Positions 33,496 through 44,679 of a stretch of 64,000 nt of DNA are shown here, one piece after another (within the stretch, counting starts at the first letter, position 1; each line of letters begins with the position of its first letter). The translations under genes were made by a program, and so were the position numbers. The notes beneath the pieces are model-generated. The model searched no databases, had not been told where the DNA came from, and saw only the letters and a list, made by a program, of their open reading frames with translations. The DNA comes from [Erwinia] mediterraneensis (lineage in GTDB: Bacteria; Pseudomonadota; Gammaproteobacteria; Enterobacterales; Enterobacteriaceae): the NCBI RefSeq assembly GCF_900604315.1, contig NZ_LR026978.1:555518-619517 (forward strand), in the 5' to 3' direction.

Positions 33496-34488
33496 TTATT
33501 CACGAAACAGTGCTTCAATGTTCAAGCCTTGCGCCTGCAAAATTTCACGCAGACGGCGCAAACCTTCAACCTGAATCTGACGCACACGTTCACGTGTCAG
33601 ACCGATTTCACGGCCTACATCTTCAAGGGTCGCCGCTTCATAACCTAACAGGCCGAAACGACGCGCCAGTACTTCACGCTGCTTGGCGTTCAGTTCGAAC
33701 AACCACTTAACGATACTCTGCTTCATATCGTCATCCTGCGTGGTATCTTCCGGACCGTTATCCTTCTCATCGGCCAGGATATCCAGCAGCGCTTTCTCGG
33801 AATCACCGCCTAAAGGTGTATCCACTGATGTGATACGTTCGTTGAGACGCAGCATACGGCTGACATCATCAACAGGCTTATCCAACTGCTCAGCGATTTC
33901 TTCTGCACTCGGCTCGTGATCAAGCTTGTGAGAAAGCTCACGTGCGGTGCGCAGATAAACATTCAACTCTTTAACAATGTGAATGGGCAGACGAATTGTA
34001 CGGGTTTGGTTCATGATTGCCCGTTCAATGGTCTGACGAATCCACCATGTGGCGTACGTTGAGAAACGGAATCCACGCTCCGGATCAAACTTCTCAACCG
34101 CACGAATCAAGCCCAGATTCCCCTCTTCAATCAGGTCCAGCAATGCAAGACCACGATTGCTATAGCGGCGGGCAATCTTAACCACCAGTCGTAAGTTACT
34201 TTCAATCATGCGGCGACGAGAAGGAATGTAGCCTCGCAGAGCACGGCGAGCGAAGAACACTTCTTCCTCTGCCGTTAACAGTGGCGAATAGCCAATCTCT
34301 CCAAGGTAGAGTTGCGTCGCATCCAACACGCGTTGCGTCGCACCCTGTGACAACAACTCTTCTTCCGCTACGTCGTTATCACCAGGTTCGTTTTCAACAA
34401 GAGCCTTCTCATCAAAAACCTCAGCTCCGTTCTCGTCGAATTCCGCGTCTTCGTGTAACTCGTTAACTTTCAGCGTATTCTGGCTCAT
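33496..34488 (-). CDS. rpoS: RNA polymerase sigma factor RpoS (sigma-38)
   Basis: The 330-residue protein equals E. coli RpoS and is the general stress and stationary-phase sigma factor. Region 1.2-2 ([57 protein letters not shown], split in conserved blocks), region 3 and region 4 ([19 protein letters not shown]) are intact. The RssB-recognition part around Lys173 ([11 protein letters not shown]) is conserved. The main promoter is expected inside nlpD, giving a long leader open to sRNA control, as in E. coli. Confidence 0.99.
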   Translation of the reverse strand: MSQNTLKVNELHEDAEFDENGAEVFDEKALVENEPGDNDVAEEELLSQGATQRVLDATQLYLGEIGYSPLLTAEEEVFFARRALRGYIPSRRRMIESNLRLVVKIARRYSNRGLALLDLIEEGNLGLIRAVEKFDPERGFRFSTYATWWIRQTIERAIMNQTRTIRLPIHIVKELNVYLRTARELSHKLDHEPSAEEIAEQLDKPVDDVSRMLRLNERITSVDTPLGGDSEKALLDILADEKDNGPEDTTQDDDMKQSIVKWLFELNAKQREVLARRFGLLGYEAATLEDVGREIGLTRERVRQIQVEGLRRLREILQAQGLNIEALFRE

Positions 34489-34538
34489 AAGCGGCTCCTA
34501 CCCGTGATCCCAGGGCAGAACAGCAAAGTTCTGCCGGT

Positions 34539-35624
34539 TTATCGCTGCGGTAAATAACGCAACGGGTTTACGGATTTCCCCTTGTAACGAATTTCAAAAT
34601 GCAATCTAACTGAACTGGTTCCGGTGCTACCCATGGCAGCTATTTTTTGCCCCGCCTTAACTTCCTGTTGTTCCCGGACCAGCATTGTATCGTTATGGGC
34701 GTAGGCGCTCAGGTAATCATCATTGTGTTTAATGATGATGAGATTACCGTAACCCCGAAGTGCGTTACCTGCGTATACCACCCTTCCTGAAGCAGTGGCG
34801 ACCACAGGCTGTCCGCGCGTTCCGGAGATATCGATACCTTTGTTGCCACCTTCTGCAGCAGAGAAGTTATCGATAATCTTACCGTCAGTAGGCCAACGCC
34901 AGCTGCCGACCGGTGTCGAACTGCTCGTTGTACTGCTGACCGTAGGTGGTGCGGTAACCGGAGCTGTTGTCGTTGCAACATTTGCTCCTTTCGACGGTAA
35001 GAGTTTGCTACCGGTCGAATTTCCTGAATCTTCAGAATACGTAATAACAGGTTGCTGTGCAACAGGGGCAGATTTAATTTGCGCAGATCCCGGCGTTACA
35101 GGCACGCCGCTCTGCGTTGCATCGGCCACGGTAATGGCATTTCCACCCGTAATTGGCTGGCCCGAACCGTTGCTTATTTGCAGGGTCTGACCCACGCTTA
35201 AGCCATACGGGGCGGGGATGTTGTTGCGTTGAGCGAGGTCGCGGAAGTCGTTGCCAGTAATCCATGCAATGTAGAACAAGGTATCGCCACGTTTGACGGT
35301 ATAAGTGTCTCCACTGTAGCTACCTTTCGGAATATTCTCATAGCTGCGATTGTACACAATACGGCCATTTTGCGTGGTAACATTATTATCATTACTTAAC
35401 ATTCCGCTGGATGGACGTGCAGATGGTACGGAATTGCTAATCATTCCCCCCCGGCCAGAGGAGGCAGACATCCCGCCTGAAGCGCCATTCATCCCTGAGT
35501 TATCTCCAACCCGGCTAATGGGTGCCTGAGTATTATCGCTGGAACTACATCCTGCCAGCCAGAAACCTACCAGTGAAAGCGCCGCCAGACGACGTAATTG
35601 AAAAAGTGTGCTTCCCGTGCTCAT
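34539..35624 (-). CDS. nlpD: Murein hydrolase activator NlpD
   Basis: The 361-residue outer membrane lipoprotein has lipobox LAGC (Cys26). It carries a LysM domain ([20 protein letters not shown]) near residues 105-150, a Ser/Thr/Pro/Val-rich linker and a degenerate LytM domain ([56 protein letters not shown]). NlpD activates AmiC at the septum. The start is ATG 35624 after GGGGGAGCA; a longer frame has no support. It is shorter than E. coli NlpD (379) mainly in the Gln/Pro-rich part. Confidence 0.96.
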   Translation of the reverse strand: MSTGSTLFQLRRLAALSLVGFWLAGCSSSDNTQAPISRVGDNSGMNGASGGMSASSGRGGMISNSVPSARPSSGMLSNDNNVTTQNGRIVYNRSYENIPKGSYSGDTYTVKRGDTLFYIAWITGNDFRDLAQRNNIPAPYGLSVGQTLQISNGSGQPITGGNAITVADATQSGVPVTPGSAQIKSAPVAQQPVITYSEDSGNSTGSKLLPSKGANVATTTAPVTAPPTVSSTTSSSTPVGSWRWPTDGKIIDNFSAAEGGNKGIDISGTRGQPVVATASGRVVYAGNALRGYGNLIIIKHNDDYLSAYAHNDTMLVREQQEVKAGQKIAAMGSTGTSSVRLHFEIRYKGKSVNPLRYLPQR

Positions 35625-35796
35625 TGCTCCCCCGTGATGGCAAACCTGTGTGTATCTCTGTTTCTGCAAACGGCTACGCAACAGGCTGCGCAGCGCGTCA
35701 AAGCGTTGTTTTTCGCGTTGAAGAGAGAGGATAGTAACAATATCAACAGTGCCGTGCTATGAAACAGTTGTGTAGAAATACGATGTTTCCTGCGCC

Positions 35797-36423
35797 TCAG
35801 GCGAGGTCGCCCTGTACCAGCGGCACAAAGCGGACAGGCTCAATCGTCTCTTCAATAAACTCTTCATTGTGGCGCCGGATACGTTTCAATACCTGATGAT
35901 CTTCTCCCACTGGCAGCACCATAATGCCGTGGTTATCCAGTTGCGCCATCAGCGCAATCGGAATTTCTGGTGGCGCAGCAGTGACAATAATGGCATCAAA
36001 GGGGCCGCGTGCGGGCCATCCCTGCCAGCCATCACCATGACGTGTAGAAACATTATGCAGATCGAGCTGTTTGAGGCGACGTTTTGCCTGCCACTGCAGC
36101 CCTTTTATCCGTTCGACGGAATAGACATGATCGACCAGATGAGCGAGGATCGCCGTCTGGTAGCCTGACCCCGTGCCAATCTCCAGCACGCGTGAAGCTG
36201 GCTGCAGCTCCAGCAGCGCTGTCATCCGCGCCACGATATAAGGTTGTGAGATGGTCTGCCCGGACCCTATCGGCAATGCGACGTTATCCCAGGCTTTATG
36301 TTCAAACGCCTCGTCAATGAAACGCTCACGCGGCACATCAGCGATCGCCTTTAACAGGCGTTCGTCATCAATACCCTGCTTACGCAGTTGTGACAGCAAC
36401 GTTTCAATGCGTCTGTTCACCAT
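35797..36423 (-). CDS. pcm: Protein-L-isoaspartate O-methyltransferase
   Basis: The 208-residue enzyme equals E. coli Pcm. It methylates isoaspartyl residues using SAM to start repair of aged proteins. The SAM-binding motifs [15 protein letters not shown] and [14 protein letters not shown], and the substrate region [13 protein letters not shown], are present. It overlaps surE by seven bases. Confidence 0.98.
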   Translation of the reverse strand: MVNRRIETLLSQLRKQGIDDERLLKAIADVPRERFIDEAFEHKAWDNVALPIGSGQTISQPYIVARMTALLELQPASRVLEIGTGSGYQTAILAHLVDHVYSVERIKGLQWQAKRRLKQLDLHNVSTRHGDGWQGWPARGPFDAIIVTAAPPEIPIALMAQLDNHGIMVLPVGEDHQVLKRIRRHNEEFIEETIEPVRFVPLVQGDLA

Positions 36424-37178
36424 GCAAGATTAACCTCTGCTTTTGTTAACCAGTCAGCGACCACATCCTGCGCGCTATGCGCGGTTAAATCGACATGCAG
36501 CGCAGTCACCGAGACATAACCTTCATCTACCGCGGCAAAATCTGTGTCCGGGCCCGCATCCAGTTTTTCTCCCGGTGGGCCAATCCAGTAAAGGGTATGG
36601 CCACGCGGATCCTGCTGCGGGATCACCTGATCCGCGGGGTGACGACTGCCGCAGCGCGTGACGCGAATACCTTTGATCTCCACAAGCGGCAAATCGGGGA
36701 CATTGATATTAATAATACGCCCGGTACGCAAAGGTTCGCGTGCCAGCGCGCGTAAAATTGCACAGGTCACCGCTGCGGCCGTATCGTAATGCTGATGCCC
36801 ATTTAACGAGACTGCTAACGCGGGCAGCCCCAGGTGACGTCCTTCCATGGCGGCAGCTACGGTGCCGGAGTAGATCACATCATCGCCCAGATTGGGACCG
36901 GCGTTGATGCCGGAGACCACAATATCAGGCCTGGGTCGCATCAGCGCGTTAACGCCAAGATAAACGCAGTCGGTGGGCGTCCCCATTTGTACAGCGATAT
37001 CCCCATTTTCATGGGTAAAGGTACGCAGCGGCGTTTCCAGGGTTAATGAATTAGACGCTCCGCTGCGGTTACGATCGGGCGCTACGACCTGCACCTCGGC
37101 AAACTCGCGCAGCGCTTTCGCCAGCGTCTGGATACCTGGCGCATGAATGCCGTCATCGTTACTCAGCAATATCCGCAT
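36417..37178 (-). CDS. surE: 5'/3'-nucleotidase SurE
   Basis: The 253-residue metal-dependent nucleotidase/exopolyphosphatase equals E. coli SurE. The N-terminal metal site [10 protein letters not shown] (Asp8, Asp9), [10 protein letters not shown], and [25 protein letters not shown] are intact. The start is ATG 37178; an in-frame GTG two codons earlier is less likely. It overlaps truD by 20 bases and pcm by 7, typical of this stress-survival operon. Confidence 0.97.
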   Translation of the reverse strand: MRILLSNDDGIHAPGIQTLAKALREFAEVQVVAPDRNRSGASNSLTLETPLRTFTHENGDIAVQMGTPTDCVYLGVNALMRPRPDIVVSGINAGPNLGDDVIYSGTVAAAMEGRHLGLPALAVSLNGHQHYDTAAAVTCAILRALAREPLRTGRIININVPDLPLVEIKGIRVTRCGSRHPADQVIPQQDPRGHTLYWIGPPGEKLDAGPDTDFAAVDEGYVSVTALHVDLTAHSAQDVVADWLTKAEVNLAW

Positions 37179-38211
37179 CGTCACCTTCTTGTTGCAGAAG
37201 TTCTCTTATCACGCTGGTGGCAAAACTGCCCGCCGGCAGCCAGAATTGCGTCTCCAGCATGGCATCATTCAGCCAGCACCACGTCATGTCGCGTGGCACC
37301 ACCAGCATGGCGCGGCGCGCTGCATCAACGCGCTCGCGCTCAAGCAGTGTAACCAATTCTGTCGCACCTGCCAGGCTCTGCTGCTCAAGCGCCAGCGCCG
37401 CCAGCTGCGCCCCACTCTCGCCGCGTCCCGGCAATGGCGCGGTAATCCGTAGCTCATTGTTCAGCACCCGCTGCTGCAGCGTCTCCAGCTCTTCCGGCTG
37501 GGCGACAAACCAGCTACCGCGACCGGTCAGCTGCAGGGCATCACCCGCCATTACTACCGTGAGGCTCCCTTGCTGGCGGAGGCGCTCGCTGGTCAGCTGG
37601 TTGAACAGCGCGCTGCGCGCCGCTGACAGAATCAGGCTGCGTTTGTTGCGATCGCGAATCTGAATCTCATTACACGCCCATTGTCGCGCCATCGTCAGGT
37701 TATGGCCGTTACGTCCGAAACGTTGCTCGCCAAAGTAGTTGGGTACCCCTGACTGACGGATATGTTCCAGACGCTGCTCTACCTCCTGCGGCTGAGTAAT
37801 GTTGCGAATGATAAGACGAAAAGCGTTACCGGCCAGGGCGCCGGTGCGCAGCTTGCGCTTGTGACGCACCACTGCGAGGATGTCTACGCCCTCAAGCTGA
37901 AACTGGCTCAGATCGGGCATCTCTTTGCCCGGCAGGCGAAAGCAGAGAGTTTGTTCCGTGACCGCATGGCGATCCTTCATCCCGGCATAGCTGAGATCCC
38001 GTACAGGGACGCGCAGAAACTTTGCCAGCGCCTCCGCCACGAAACGCGTGTTACAGCCGCGTTTCCGGATACGCACCAGCAGTTGCTCGCCCTCCCCGTC
38101 GGGGGCGTATCCCAGATCTTCAATAACGCTAAAATCTTCCGGACTGGCTTTAATCACGCCGGTCGCGCCGGGTTTACCATGCAGATAAGCTAACTCTTGC
38201 ACCCGGTTCAT
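37159..38211 (-). CDS. truD: tRNA pseudouridine(13) synthase TruD
   Basis: The 350-residue protein (E. coli 349) modifies U13 in tRNA-Glu. The catalytic Asp80 lies in [14 protein letters not shown]. Other TruD motifs are [29 protein letters not shown] and LPGRGESG. It overlaps ispF by four bases (ATGA) and surE by 20. Confidence 0.97.
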   Translation of the reverse strand: MNRVQELAYLHGKPGATGVIKASPEDFSVIEDLGYAPDGEGEQLLVRIRKRGCNTRFVAEALAKFLRVPVRDLSYAGMKDRHAVTEQTLCFRLPGKEMPDLSQFQLEGVDILAVVRHKRKLRTGALAGNAFRLIIRNITQPQEVEQRLEHIRQSGVPNYFGEQRFGRNGHNLTMARQWACNEIQIRDRNKRSLILSAARSALFNQLTSERLRQQGSLTVVMAGDALQLTGRGSWFVAQPEELETLQQRVLNNELRITAPLPGRGESGAQLAALALEQQSLAGATELVTLLERERVDAARRAMLVVPRDMTWCWLNDAMLETQFWLPAGSFATSVIRELLQQEGDDADIAE

Positions 38212-38690
38212 CCCTCAGTCTTCAGCAGCAGCAGCGCAACCGCTTCACAGGCGATGCCTTCACCACGTCCGGTAAAGCCCAGTTTTTCAGTGGTGGTCGC
38301 TTTGACATTCACGTCGTCCATATGGCAGCCAAGATCTTCGGCAATGTTGACGCGCATCTGCGGCACGTGTGGCAACATTTTCGGTGCCTGGGCAATAATA
38401 GTGATGTCCACATTGCCGATACGGTAGCCTTTTTGCTGAATACGTCGCCATGCCTCGCGCAGCAAGCCGCGGCTGTCAGCGCCTTTAAACGCGGGATCGG
38501 TATCGGGAAAAAGCTTGCCGATATCGCCCATTGCCGCCGCGCCCAGCAGCGCATCCGTCAGAGCGTGTAGTGCCACATCGCCATCGGAATGGGCAATAAA
38601 CCCTTGTTCGAAAGGAATACGCACGCCACCAATCACTAACGGGCCTTCGCCACCAAAGGCGTGAACATCGAAACCGTGACCGATACGCAT
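38208..38690 (-). CDS. ispF: 2-C-methyl-D-erythritol 2,4-cyclodiphosphate synthase IspF
   Basis: The 160-residue enzyme makes MEcPP in the MEP isoprenoid pathway. The zinc ligands Asp8, His10 ([13 protein letters not shown]) and the later His in [18 protein letters not shown] are present. It is adjacent to ispD, one base overlapping, as in most enterobacteria. Confidence 0.98.
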   Translation of the reverse strand: MRIGHGFDVHAFGGEGPLVIGGVRIPFEQGFIAHSDGDVALHALTDALLGAAAMGDIGKLFPDTDPAFKGADSRGLLREAWRRIQQKGYRIGNVDITIIAQAPKMLPHVPQMRVNIAEDLGCHMDDVNVKATTTEKLGFTGRGEGIACEAVALLLLKTEG

Positions 38691-39406
38691 TATGCGCTCT
38701 CCTTTAGCTGAGTCTGGGTAAGATAGAATGCGGCCAACGCCAGATCTTCTGGCCTGGTCACTTTAATGTTATCACTGCGCCCGCTGATCAGCTCGGGATG
38801 GTAGCCGCAATACTCCAGAGCCGAGGCTTCATCGGTAATGGTGGCGCCTTCATTCAGCGCCCGCGTCAGACAGGCGAACAGCAGTTCATGCGGAAAAAAC
38901 TGGGGGGTAAGCGCGTGCCAGAGATCGTCGCGCTCAACCGTATGGGCGATAGTGGCCTTGCCCGGCTCACCACGTTTCATGGTGTCACGCACCGGCGCCG
39001 CCAGAATAGCTCCCACTTTGCTGGTGCTGCGTACCGCCAGCAGGCGGCTCAGGTCGTCCGGATGCAGACAGGGACGCGCCGCATCATGCACCAACACCCA
39101 GGCGGCACCTTGCGCCGCCTGCAGGCCAGCCAGCACCGATTCGGCACGCGTTTCACCGCCTGTGACGCGCACAATGCGCATATCCTGCGCCAGCGGCAGC
39201 GTCGCAAATTGAACATCATCAGGACTCAGAGCGACGATCACCTGCTTTACTGCCGGACTGGCCAGCAGGCGTGCAATGCTGTGCTCAAGGAGGGTGTGCT
39301 GACCAATAGTCAGATACTGTTTGGGACAGGTTGACTGCATGCGGCTGCCGATACCGGCAGCAGGCACGACGGCAATCACATCCGCAAGGGAAGCCAGCTT
39401 GTTCAT
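38690..39406 (-). CDS. ispD: 2-C-methyl-D-erythritol 4-phosphate cytidylyltransferase IspD
   Basis: The 238-residue nucleotidyltransferase (E. coli 236) makes CDP-ME in the MEP pathway. The CTP-binding loop [33 protein letters not shown] and the C-terminal [11 protein letters not shown] are present. It is three bases after ftsB and one base overlaps ispF. Confidence 0.98.
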   Translation of the reverse strand: MNKLASLADVIAVVPAAGIGSRMQSTCPKQYLTIGQHTLLEHSIARLLASPAVKQVIVALSPDDVQFATLPLAQDMRIVRVTGGETRAESVLAGLQAAQGAAWVLVHDAARPCLHPDDLSRLLAVRSTSKVGAILAAPVRDTMKRGEPGKATIAHTVERDDLWHALTPQFFPHELLFACLTRALNEGATITDEASALEYCGYHPELISGRSDNIKVTRPEDLALAAFYLTQTQLKESA

Positions 39407-39409
39407 GTT

Positions 39410-39727
39410 TTATCGTTGTTGGTTTTGCGCAGCTTGTTGCGCGTTACGTTTGTTCTGGTCTGGCACCAGGCGATAGAAGGTCTCACCGGGTTTCACCATA
39501 CCCAGCTCGTTACGTGCACGTTCTTCAATAGCTTCAGAACCGCCGTTAAGATCGTCGATTTCAGCGAACAGCTGGTCATTACGCGCTTTAAGCTTAGCGT
39601 TATTCGCCTGTTGTACCATCACGTCATCGCTGACGCGCGTATAATCATGAATACCGTTCTTACCCAGCCACAACGAATACTGAAGCCAGCCGAGCAGTAC
39701 CAGTAGCAGTAACGTCAGTTTTCCCAT
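39410..39727 (-). CDS. ftsB: Cell division protein FtsB
   Basis: The 105-residue bitopic protein (E. coli 103) has a short cytoplasmic tail, one membrane segment ([19 protein letters not shown]) and a periplasmic coiled coil ([20 protein letters not shown]). It joins FtsL and FtsQ in the divisome. The start is ATG 39727 by homology; a frame open to 39877 is not supported. It is the first gene of the ftsB-ispD-ispF-truD-surE-pcm-nlpD-rpoS array. Confidence 0.97.
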   Translation of the reverse strand: MGKLTLLLLVLLGWLQYSLWLGKNGIHDYTRVSDDVMVQQANNAKLKARNDQLFAEIDDLNGGSEAIEERARNELGMVKPGETFYRLVPDQNKRNAQQAAQNQQR

Positions 39728-39975
39728 CCCCGCCCCCTGAAAATCGGCCCAATCATCCCATAACTTTCCATCTGACTCCACTCTGCCAATAAAATAGCGC
39801 CGGATTAGTCTCTCACTGTGCAAACTCTCGCCGGATAAGCCGGTTTTACCGATCTGCGGCGATAAAATAAGGGCCATGCCGTCCCGACGACCGCAAAGTT
39901 TAGTAACTCAGCGACAAATTCAGACACCAGGTCGTGGGTATTTTCAGAACTGTCCCTGGTGCGGCTTATCCGCCC

Positions 39976-40296
39976 TTACCAGCTAATCAGCAGCATAAAC
40001 AGCAGCCAGAACAGCAGAATTGCTACCGCGATGGTAAGCAGCAGCATCAGGAACAGGTGGCCACGCAGCAAGCTGCCAAGCGCAATACCGGTAAGAACGC
40101 ACAGGGGCAGCAGCGCCAGAAAAAAAGGCCAGGTATACAGCAGGAAAAACAGCGTGTTGGGGCCATAAAGCAGGAAGGGTAACGCCAGCGCCAGCCACCA
40201 GGCGATAAAACCGATACTTCCGGCGAGAAACCAGCCGGGATCGGATTCCTGATTATTATCATCATTGCGAGACGGCATGGGCGTAACATTATGCAT
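39976..40296 (-). CDS. ygbE: DUF3561 inner membrane protein YgbE
   Basis: The 106-residue protein is similar in length and pattern to E. coli YgbE (107). An acidic, polar N-terminus precedes three hydrophobic segments, with YGPNTLFFLLYTWPFFLALLP matching the E. coli core. Function is unknown. In E. coli the cysDNC genes lie on the other side; here a flagellar cluster takes that place, starting 126 bases away. Confidence 0.88.
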   Translation of the reverse strand: MHNVTPMPSRNDDNNQESDPGWFLAGSIGFIAWWLALALPFLLYGPNTLFFLLYTWPFFLALLPLCVLTGIALGSLLRGHLFLMLLLTIAVAILLFWLLFMLLISW

Positions 40297-40422
40297 AAGG
40301 ATCCTGTCAGCACTGATACCATGTGGTAGCAGGCGACGCGTCGTGGCTATCGGGAGTGATGATAATATCGTGACGCCACGGCAGAACCTGCCTTTCCCGC
40401 GGCTGATTTTGTTACCAATTGT

Positions 40423-41211
40423 TCAGTCTGTGGGCGTCGCGAACATCATCAGCAACCCGTCGATCTGCGCGAAAAACTGACCGGCAAGCTGCGTAAAAAA
40501 CGGGGCCAGCGGAGACATCAACCATGAAAGCGCCAGCATGCCGGTGGTCAGGGTCAGCGGGAAGCCAATCACAAAGATCGAGAGCTGTGGCGTCAGGCGA
40601 TTCAGTAACCCCAGCGTCAGGTTTATTGCCAGCAGCAGTGTAATCACCGGCATTCCCAGCTGTAAACCGGCGCTGAAGATAATGCCTGCGCTTTGCACCA
40701 GTGCAAGCAAGCCATCGCGCGCAAGCGGTGCGCTGTTGACGGGTAAAATCTCAAAGCTGTGCACCAGCAGAGCAATAAGCCATAAATGACCGTTAAAGGT
40801 CAGAAAAAGCAGTAGCGCCAGCGTATTGAACAGGCGGGAGAGAACAGGCGCGCTTTGCCCGGCGCCGGGATCGAAAAAGCTGGCGAAAGAGAGTCCCATC
40901 TGCAAGCCCATAAGCTCCCCTGCCATGCGCACCGCGGCAAAGGCAAACTGCATCGCCAGGCCTATACCGATGCCGATAATCAGCTGTTTTGCTCCCAGCC
41001 AGGCCCCTTCCAGCGAGAAAAGCGCCACCTGGCTGGCTGGCAGCTGCGGAGCCACCAGAAACGTGATTAGCGCCGCCAGCGCAATTTTTGTTTTTTTGCC
41101 CGCCTGCTTCTCATGGAAAAGCGGCGCGGCAGTGAACAGCGCCAGCATCCTGAGTCCGGGCCAGAAATAGTGACCAATTACGGTATACAGATCGGCAAGT
41201 GCGAATGTCAT
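40423..41211 (-). CDS. fliR: Flagellar export gate protein FliR
   Basis: The 262-residue integral membrane protein has six hydrophobic segments and is a core part of the FliPQR export gate. Family features include the N-terminal FWPGLRMLALFTAAPLF, MGLQMGLSFASFFDP and NLTLGLLNRLTPQLSIFVIGFP. Its ATG overlaps the fliQ stop. It is the last gene of the minus-strand flagellar block; no clear terminator follows before ygbE. Confidence 0.96.
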   Translation of the reverse strand: MTFALADLYTVIGHYFWPGLRMLALFTAAPLFHEKQAGKKTKIALAALITFLVAPQLPASQVALFSLEGAWLGAKQLIIGIGIGLAMQFAFAAVRMAGELMGLQMGLSFASFFDPGAGQSAPVLSRLFNTLALLLFLTFNGHLWLIALLVHSFEILPVNSAPLARDGLLALVQSAGIIFSAGLQLGMPVITLLLAINLTLGLLNRLTPQLSIFVIGFPLTLTTGMLALSWLMSPLAPFFTQLAGQFFAQIDGLLMMFATPTD

Positions 41212-41486
41212 GTGGCTGACCTGACAAGCTCCGGCAGCGTGGCGAACAGGTTATGCATATAATCGCGCAGCAGCGCTAACATCCAGGGCCCCAGCGCGAT
41301 CAGCACCACAACCAGCACGACGATTTTGGGAATAAATGACAAGGTCATTTCGTTGATTTGCGTACAGGCCTGCAGCAGGCTGACCAGCAAGCCGCTGACC
41401 AGCGCCGCCAGCAATAACGGGCCCGCGACCAGTAAGCCGACTTTCATTGCCTGAAAACCCAGTGACATTACGCTTTCGGGGGTCAT
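41208..41486 (-). CDS. fliQ: Flagellar export gate protein FliQ
   Basis: The 92-residue two-helix membrane protein carries the family pattern FQAMKVGLLVAGPLLLAALVSG and LQACTQINEMTLSFIPKI. Four copies pack around FliP5FliR1 in the gate. The start is ATG 41486 (MTPESVMSLG); a frame to 41543 would overlap fliP. Confidence 0.96.
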   Translation of the reverse strand: MTPESVMSLGFQAMKVGLLVAGPLLLAALVSGLLVSLLQACTQINEMTLSFIPKIVVLVVVLIALGPWMLALLRDYMHNLFATLPELVRSAT

Positions 41487-41497
41487 GCTGTGCTCCG

Positions 41498-42268
41498 TCA
41501 GAAGAAAAAGCTTTGCGCCAGCGATCCCATCAGCAGCTGCCAACCATCCACCAGCACAAACAGCATCAGCTTAACGGGCAGCGAAATCGATGCGGGCGGC
41601 ACCATCATCATGCCCAGCGCCATCAGCACGCTGGCCACCACCAGATCAATAATCAGGAAAGGAATAAACAGGGTAAATCCGATCTGAAAGCCGCTTTTCA
41701 GTTCACTGGTGACAAAGGCGGGCAGCAGAATACGCAGCGGCACCTCTTCATGCGTGGCAAAGTTTTCTCGTTGCGCCAGACGCGTAAAGAGCGCCAGATC
41801 GGCTTCACGCGTCTGCTTCAGCATAAAGGCGTGCAGCGGTTTGATGCCGGTGGCGATTGCCGTTTCCATGCTGATTTTATCCTGCGACAGCGGCAGGTAC
41901 GCCTCATCGTAAATCTGGTTAAATACCGGTGCCATAATGAACCAGGTCAGAAACAGTGCCAGTCCCAGCAACACCTGATTCGGTGGGGACGAGGCGGTGC
42001 CCAGGGCGTTACGCAGCAGTCCCAGCACAATAATGATGCGGGTAAAGCTGGTCATCATTAACAACGCGGCGGGCAGCAGCGTCAGCGAGGTGAGCAACAC
42101 CAGCGTTTGTACCGGCAACGTCCAGTTTTCACCGCTGCTGCCATGACCCAGCACAATGTCGCCGCTGGCAGCCCAGAGCGATTGCGCCGGGAAAGCCAGC
42201 GCCACGATGGTCGCCAGTCTCAGCAGCGGCAGCCAGCGGGGGCGCGGCGATTGTCGTACCTTGCTCAT
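41498..42268 (-). CDS. fliP: Flagellar export gate protein FliP
   Basis: The 256-residue protein has a cleavable signal peptide (about 1-34, ending AQSLWA) and four membrane segments. It is the main ring of the export gate. Signatures are [38 protein letters not shown] and [18 protein letters not shown]. Its ATG overlaps the fliO stop. Confidence 0.97.
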   Translation of the reverse strand: MSKVRQSPRPRWLPLLRLATIVALAFPAQSLWAASGDIVLGHGSSGENWTLPVQTLVLLTSLTLLPAALLMMTSFTRIIIVLGLLRNALGTASSPPNQVLLGLALFLTWFIMAPVFNQIYDEAYLPLSQDKISMETAIATGIKPLHAFMLKQTREADLALFTRLAQRENFATHEEVPLRILLPAFVTSELKSGFQIGFTLFIPFLIIDLVVASVLMALGMMMVPPASISLPVKLMLFVLVDGWQLLMGSLAQSFFF

Positions 42269-42669
42269 GATGTCGCCCCCGGCTTAACCGCTTTCAGCAG
42301 CGACTGCAGCTGCGCCGTAAAGTCCTGTGCGGGGGCCCGGTCAGGCGTTTGTGCGGCGATATCACGCTTATCAAGTTGCGTCAGCAGCGTTACCTGCTGC
42401 GGGGTCACGCCCAGCACCAGCCAGCGGTGATCCGCCTCAACAATTATCACCCGCTCTTTCTGTCCCAGCGCCACGCTGGTGATCACCGAGAGCAACTTCG
42501 GATTGTTTCCTTTTGGCGCAGCAAACCCCAGGTAGCGGGCGGCTTTTATAAAGAGGAAGGCAAAGAGTAAAACCAGCGCCAGCGCGCCTCCCAGAGTAAG
42601 CAGCAACGAACCGGAGCTGCTGTCTGGCGCAGAGGTCACCGGCACAGCGGCATGGATTGAACTTTTCAT
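42265..42669 (-). CDS. fliO: Flagellar biosynthetic protein FliO
   Basis: The 134-residue protein has one membrane segment (about 25-47) and the FliO/YscC-type core [26 protein letters not shown], written here in part. It helps assemble the FliP ring. It is placed between fliN and fliP as usual; similarity among FliO proteins is generally low, so position matters in the call. Confidence 0.92.
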   Translation of the reverse strand: MKSSIHAAVPVTSAPDSSSGSLLLTLGGALALVLLFAFLFIKAARYLGFAAPKGNNPKLLSVITSVALGQKERVIIVEADHRWLVLGVTPQQVTLLTQLDKRDIAAQTPDRAPAQDFTAQLQSLLKAVKPGATS

Positions 42670-43073
42670 TATCTGCTCAGACGCTGCATGCGTTCAGAGG
42701 GGGTAATAATATCGGTAATGCGCACACCGAATTTATCGGAGACCACCACCACTTCCCCCTGCGCAATCAGGAAGTCGTTCACTAAAATATCGAGCGGCTC
42801 TCCCGCCAGACCATCCAGCGCCACCACCGAGCCCTGGCTCAGACGCAACAACTCTTTAATGGTCATTTTGGTCCGTCCCAGCTCTACGGTAATTTTCACG
42901 GGAATATCAAGAATCAGGCTGAAATCCTGCGAGAGCGGCGGCTGACTGTTTTCACGCATCGCGGTTGTGGCCTGCGTCTGCTCGCCGATCTGTTGCTGCT
43001 CGCTCATGGCTTCGCCCCAGAGCTCGTCCAGAGAAGAGGTCTCGCTGGCGGACGACGGTTTGGTATCACTCAT
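42669..43073 (-). CDS. fliN: Flagellar motor switch protein FliN
   Basis: The 134-residue C-ring protein has a variable acidic N-terminus and a C-terminal SpoA domain (about 55-130: LDIPVKITVELGRTKMTIKE; DILVNDFLIAQGEVVVV; GVRITDII). It binds FliM and FliH. It lies seven bases after fliM. Confidence 0.97.
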   Translation of the reverse strand: MSDTKPSSASETSSLDELWGEAMSEQQQIGEQTQATTAMRENSQPPLSQDFSLILDIPVKITVELGRTKMTIKELLRLSQGSVVALDGLAGEPLDILVNDFLIAQGEVVVVSDKFGVRITDIITPSERMQRLSR

Positions 43074-43080
43074 TGGGAAG

Positions 43081-44079
43081 TTACTCCTGTTGCAAAGAGA
43101 TTAAGGCTGAACGGATCAGGCCCTCTACTTTCAGGGCATACTGATTATTCACGGCACCATATTTGCCGGTTAACACCGGTACGCCGCCCACTCTGGCTTC
43201 GATAGTTTCTGTTTTCTCCAGCGGAATAACGTCCCCTTTACGCAGTTGCAGAATCTGCGACAGGCGCAGAGAAGTTTCGGCAAACTGCGCAACCAGCTCC
43301 AGTTCGGTTTCTCTGACCTGAAGCGCCAGTTTTTTACGCCAGAGAATATCTTCCTGGCGGGTATTCTCTCTGGGCGCATTGGTCAGCAACTCACGTAACG
43401 GCTCAATCATGCTGAACGGGATACAGATATCGAATTCCCCGCTGTGTGCACCGATCTCAATATAAAAAGGCGTAGTCACCACGATATCGTTTGGCGAGGA
43501 GGTAATATTGGTAAATTTCACCTGTATTTCCGCCCGGACATATTCGGTGGTTAAATTAAAAATCGAACTCCATGCATATTCATAAGCTTCCAGCGCCATA
43601 TTCAGCATGCGTTTAATCACGCGCTGTTCCGTGGGGGTAAATTCCCGCCCTTCCACTTTGGTCGGAAAGCGCCCGTCGCCGCCAAACAGGTTATCGACTG
43701 ACATAAATACCAGGTTTGGCGAAAAGACAAAAAGCGCTGTACCGCGCAGGGGGTGCATATGCACCAGATTAAGGTTGGTCGGCACCGGCAAATTACGGGC
43801 GAATTCATGGTACGGCTGGATTTTAATATTACCCACGCTGACATCGGGACTGCGGCGTAACAGATTAAACAACCCGATACGAAACTGACGCGCAAAACGT
43901 TCGTTAATAATTTCCAGCGAGTGCAGGCGTTCACGTACGACACGACGCTGCGTATTCGGGTCGTAAGGCTTAATCGCCTCCTCTGTCACCTGGCCTGTGG
44001 CAGCACTGTCACTGCCAGCGCTGTGACTGCCATTCAGTAAACGATCAATTTCATCCTGAGATAATATACTGTCAGACAT
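43081..44079 (-). CDS. fliM: Flagellar motor switch protein FliM
   Basis: The 332-residue C-ring protein has an N-terminal CheY-P docking peptide (ILSQDEIDRLLNG, residues about 4-16). A central CheC-like domain (FNLLRRSPDVSVGNI, FDNLFGGDG-type SVDNLFGGDG) and a C-terminal SpoA domain follow. The intact docking peptide fits the cheY gene in the same locus. It is in the fliL-fliR operon. Confidence 0.98.
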   Translation of the reverse strand: MSDSILSQDEIDRLLNGSHSAGSDSAATGQVTEEAIKPYDPNTQRRVVRERLHSLEIINERFARQFRIGLFNLLRRSPDVSVGNIKIQPYHEFARNLPVPTNLNLVHMHPLRGTALFVFSPNLVFMSVDNLFGGDGRFPTKVEGREFTPTEQRVIKRMLNMALEAYEYAWSSIFNLTTEYVRAEIQVKFTNITSSPNDIVVTTPFYIEIGAHSGEFDICIPFSMIEPLRELLTNAPRENTRQEDILWRKKLALQVRETELELVAQFAETSLRLSQILQLRKGDVIPLEKTETIEARVGGVPVLTGKYGAVNNQYALKVEGLIRSALISLQQE

Positions 44080-44084
44080 ATCGA

Positions 44085-44591
44085 TTACCGTAAAATGAAG
44101 GCGTTAAATAAGACATCAGTAACATCAGCTTTCTGGTCAGGATAGAGAGGCTTACTCACTTCGGTTTTAATACGTTCCACCAGTAGCGCCTTGCCCTCAT
44201 CGCCTGCAAGCTCGCTGGCATTCTGCTGGCTGAATACTCTCAGCAGGCGGCTGCGTATTTCTGGCAGGTATTTTTCAATTAACGTTCGGGACGCCTGATT
44301 TTTAAGTCGCAGCGTAATGCCAATATAGAGGACCCGGTCATCGTCATGCTCAGCGGGCTGCAGGCTGACGGTAAAAGTTTCCAGCGGAAAATAGATCGGT
44401 TCTGCCGCTGCGGTTTCTGTCGATTTATTCTCTTTTTCTTTACTCTCTGGTAGATTTGCTGAACTTTCTTTTAGCTGATAGCCGAAATAGCCCACCGCCG
44501 CGCCTGCAAGAAGCGCAAAAAATAAAAACAGCACAACCAACAGCGGCCGTTTTTTCGCACCAGCCTGCACTTTCTCATTATCTGTTGACAT
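44085..44591 (-). CDS. fliL: Flagellar basal body protein FliL
   Basis: The 168-residue protein has one membrane segment (about 16-37), a Glu/Lys/Thr-rich linker and the periplasmic FliL domain (FPLETFTVSLQP, RVLYIGITLRLKN, YLPEIRSRLLRVFSQQ, DVTDVLFNAFILR). It supports stator function. ATG 44591 is preferred by homology, though ATGs at 44639 and 44651 are in frame. A 168-base gap separates it from fliK. Confidence 0.92.
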   Translation of the reverse strand: MSTDNEKVQAGAKKRPLLVVLFLFFALLAGAAVGYFGYQLKESSANLPESKEKENKSTETAAAEPIYFPLETFTVSLQPAEHDDDRVLYIGITLRLKNQASRTLIEKYLPEIRSRLLRVFSQQNASELAGDEGKALLVERIKTEVSKPLYPDQKADVTDVLFNAFILR

Positions 44592-44679
44592 GAAATGATT
44601 AAATCCTGATAAATAAATCCCGTGATTAAAGCGCGCCATTACCTGAGCCACCTATATTAATACAGCCGCCCCGGGAAAC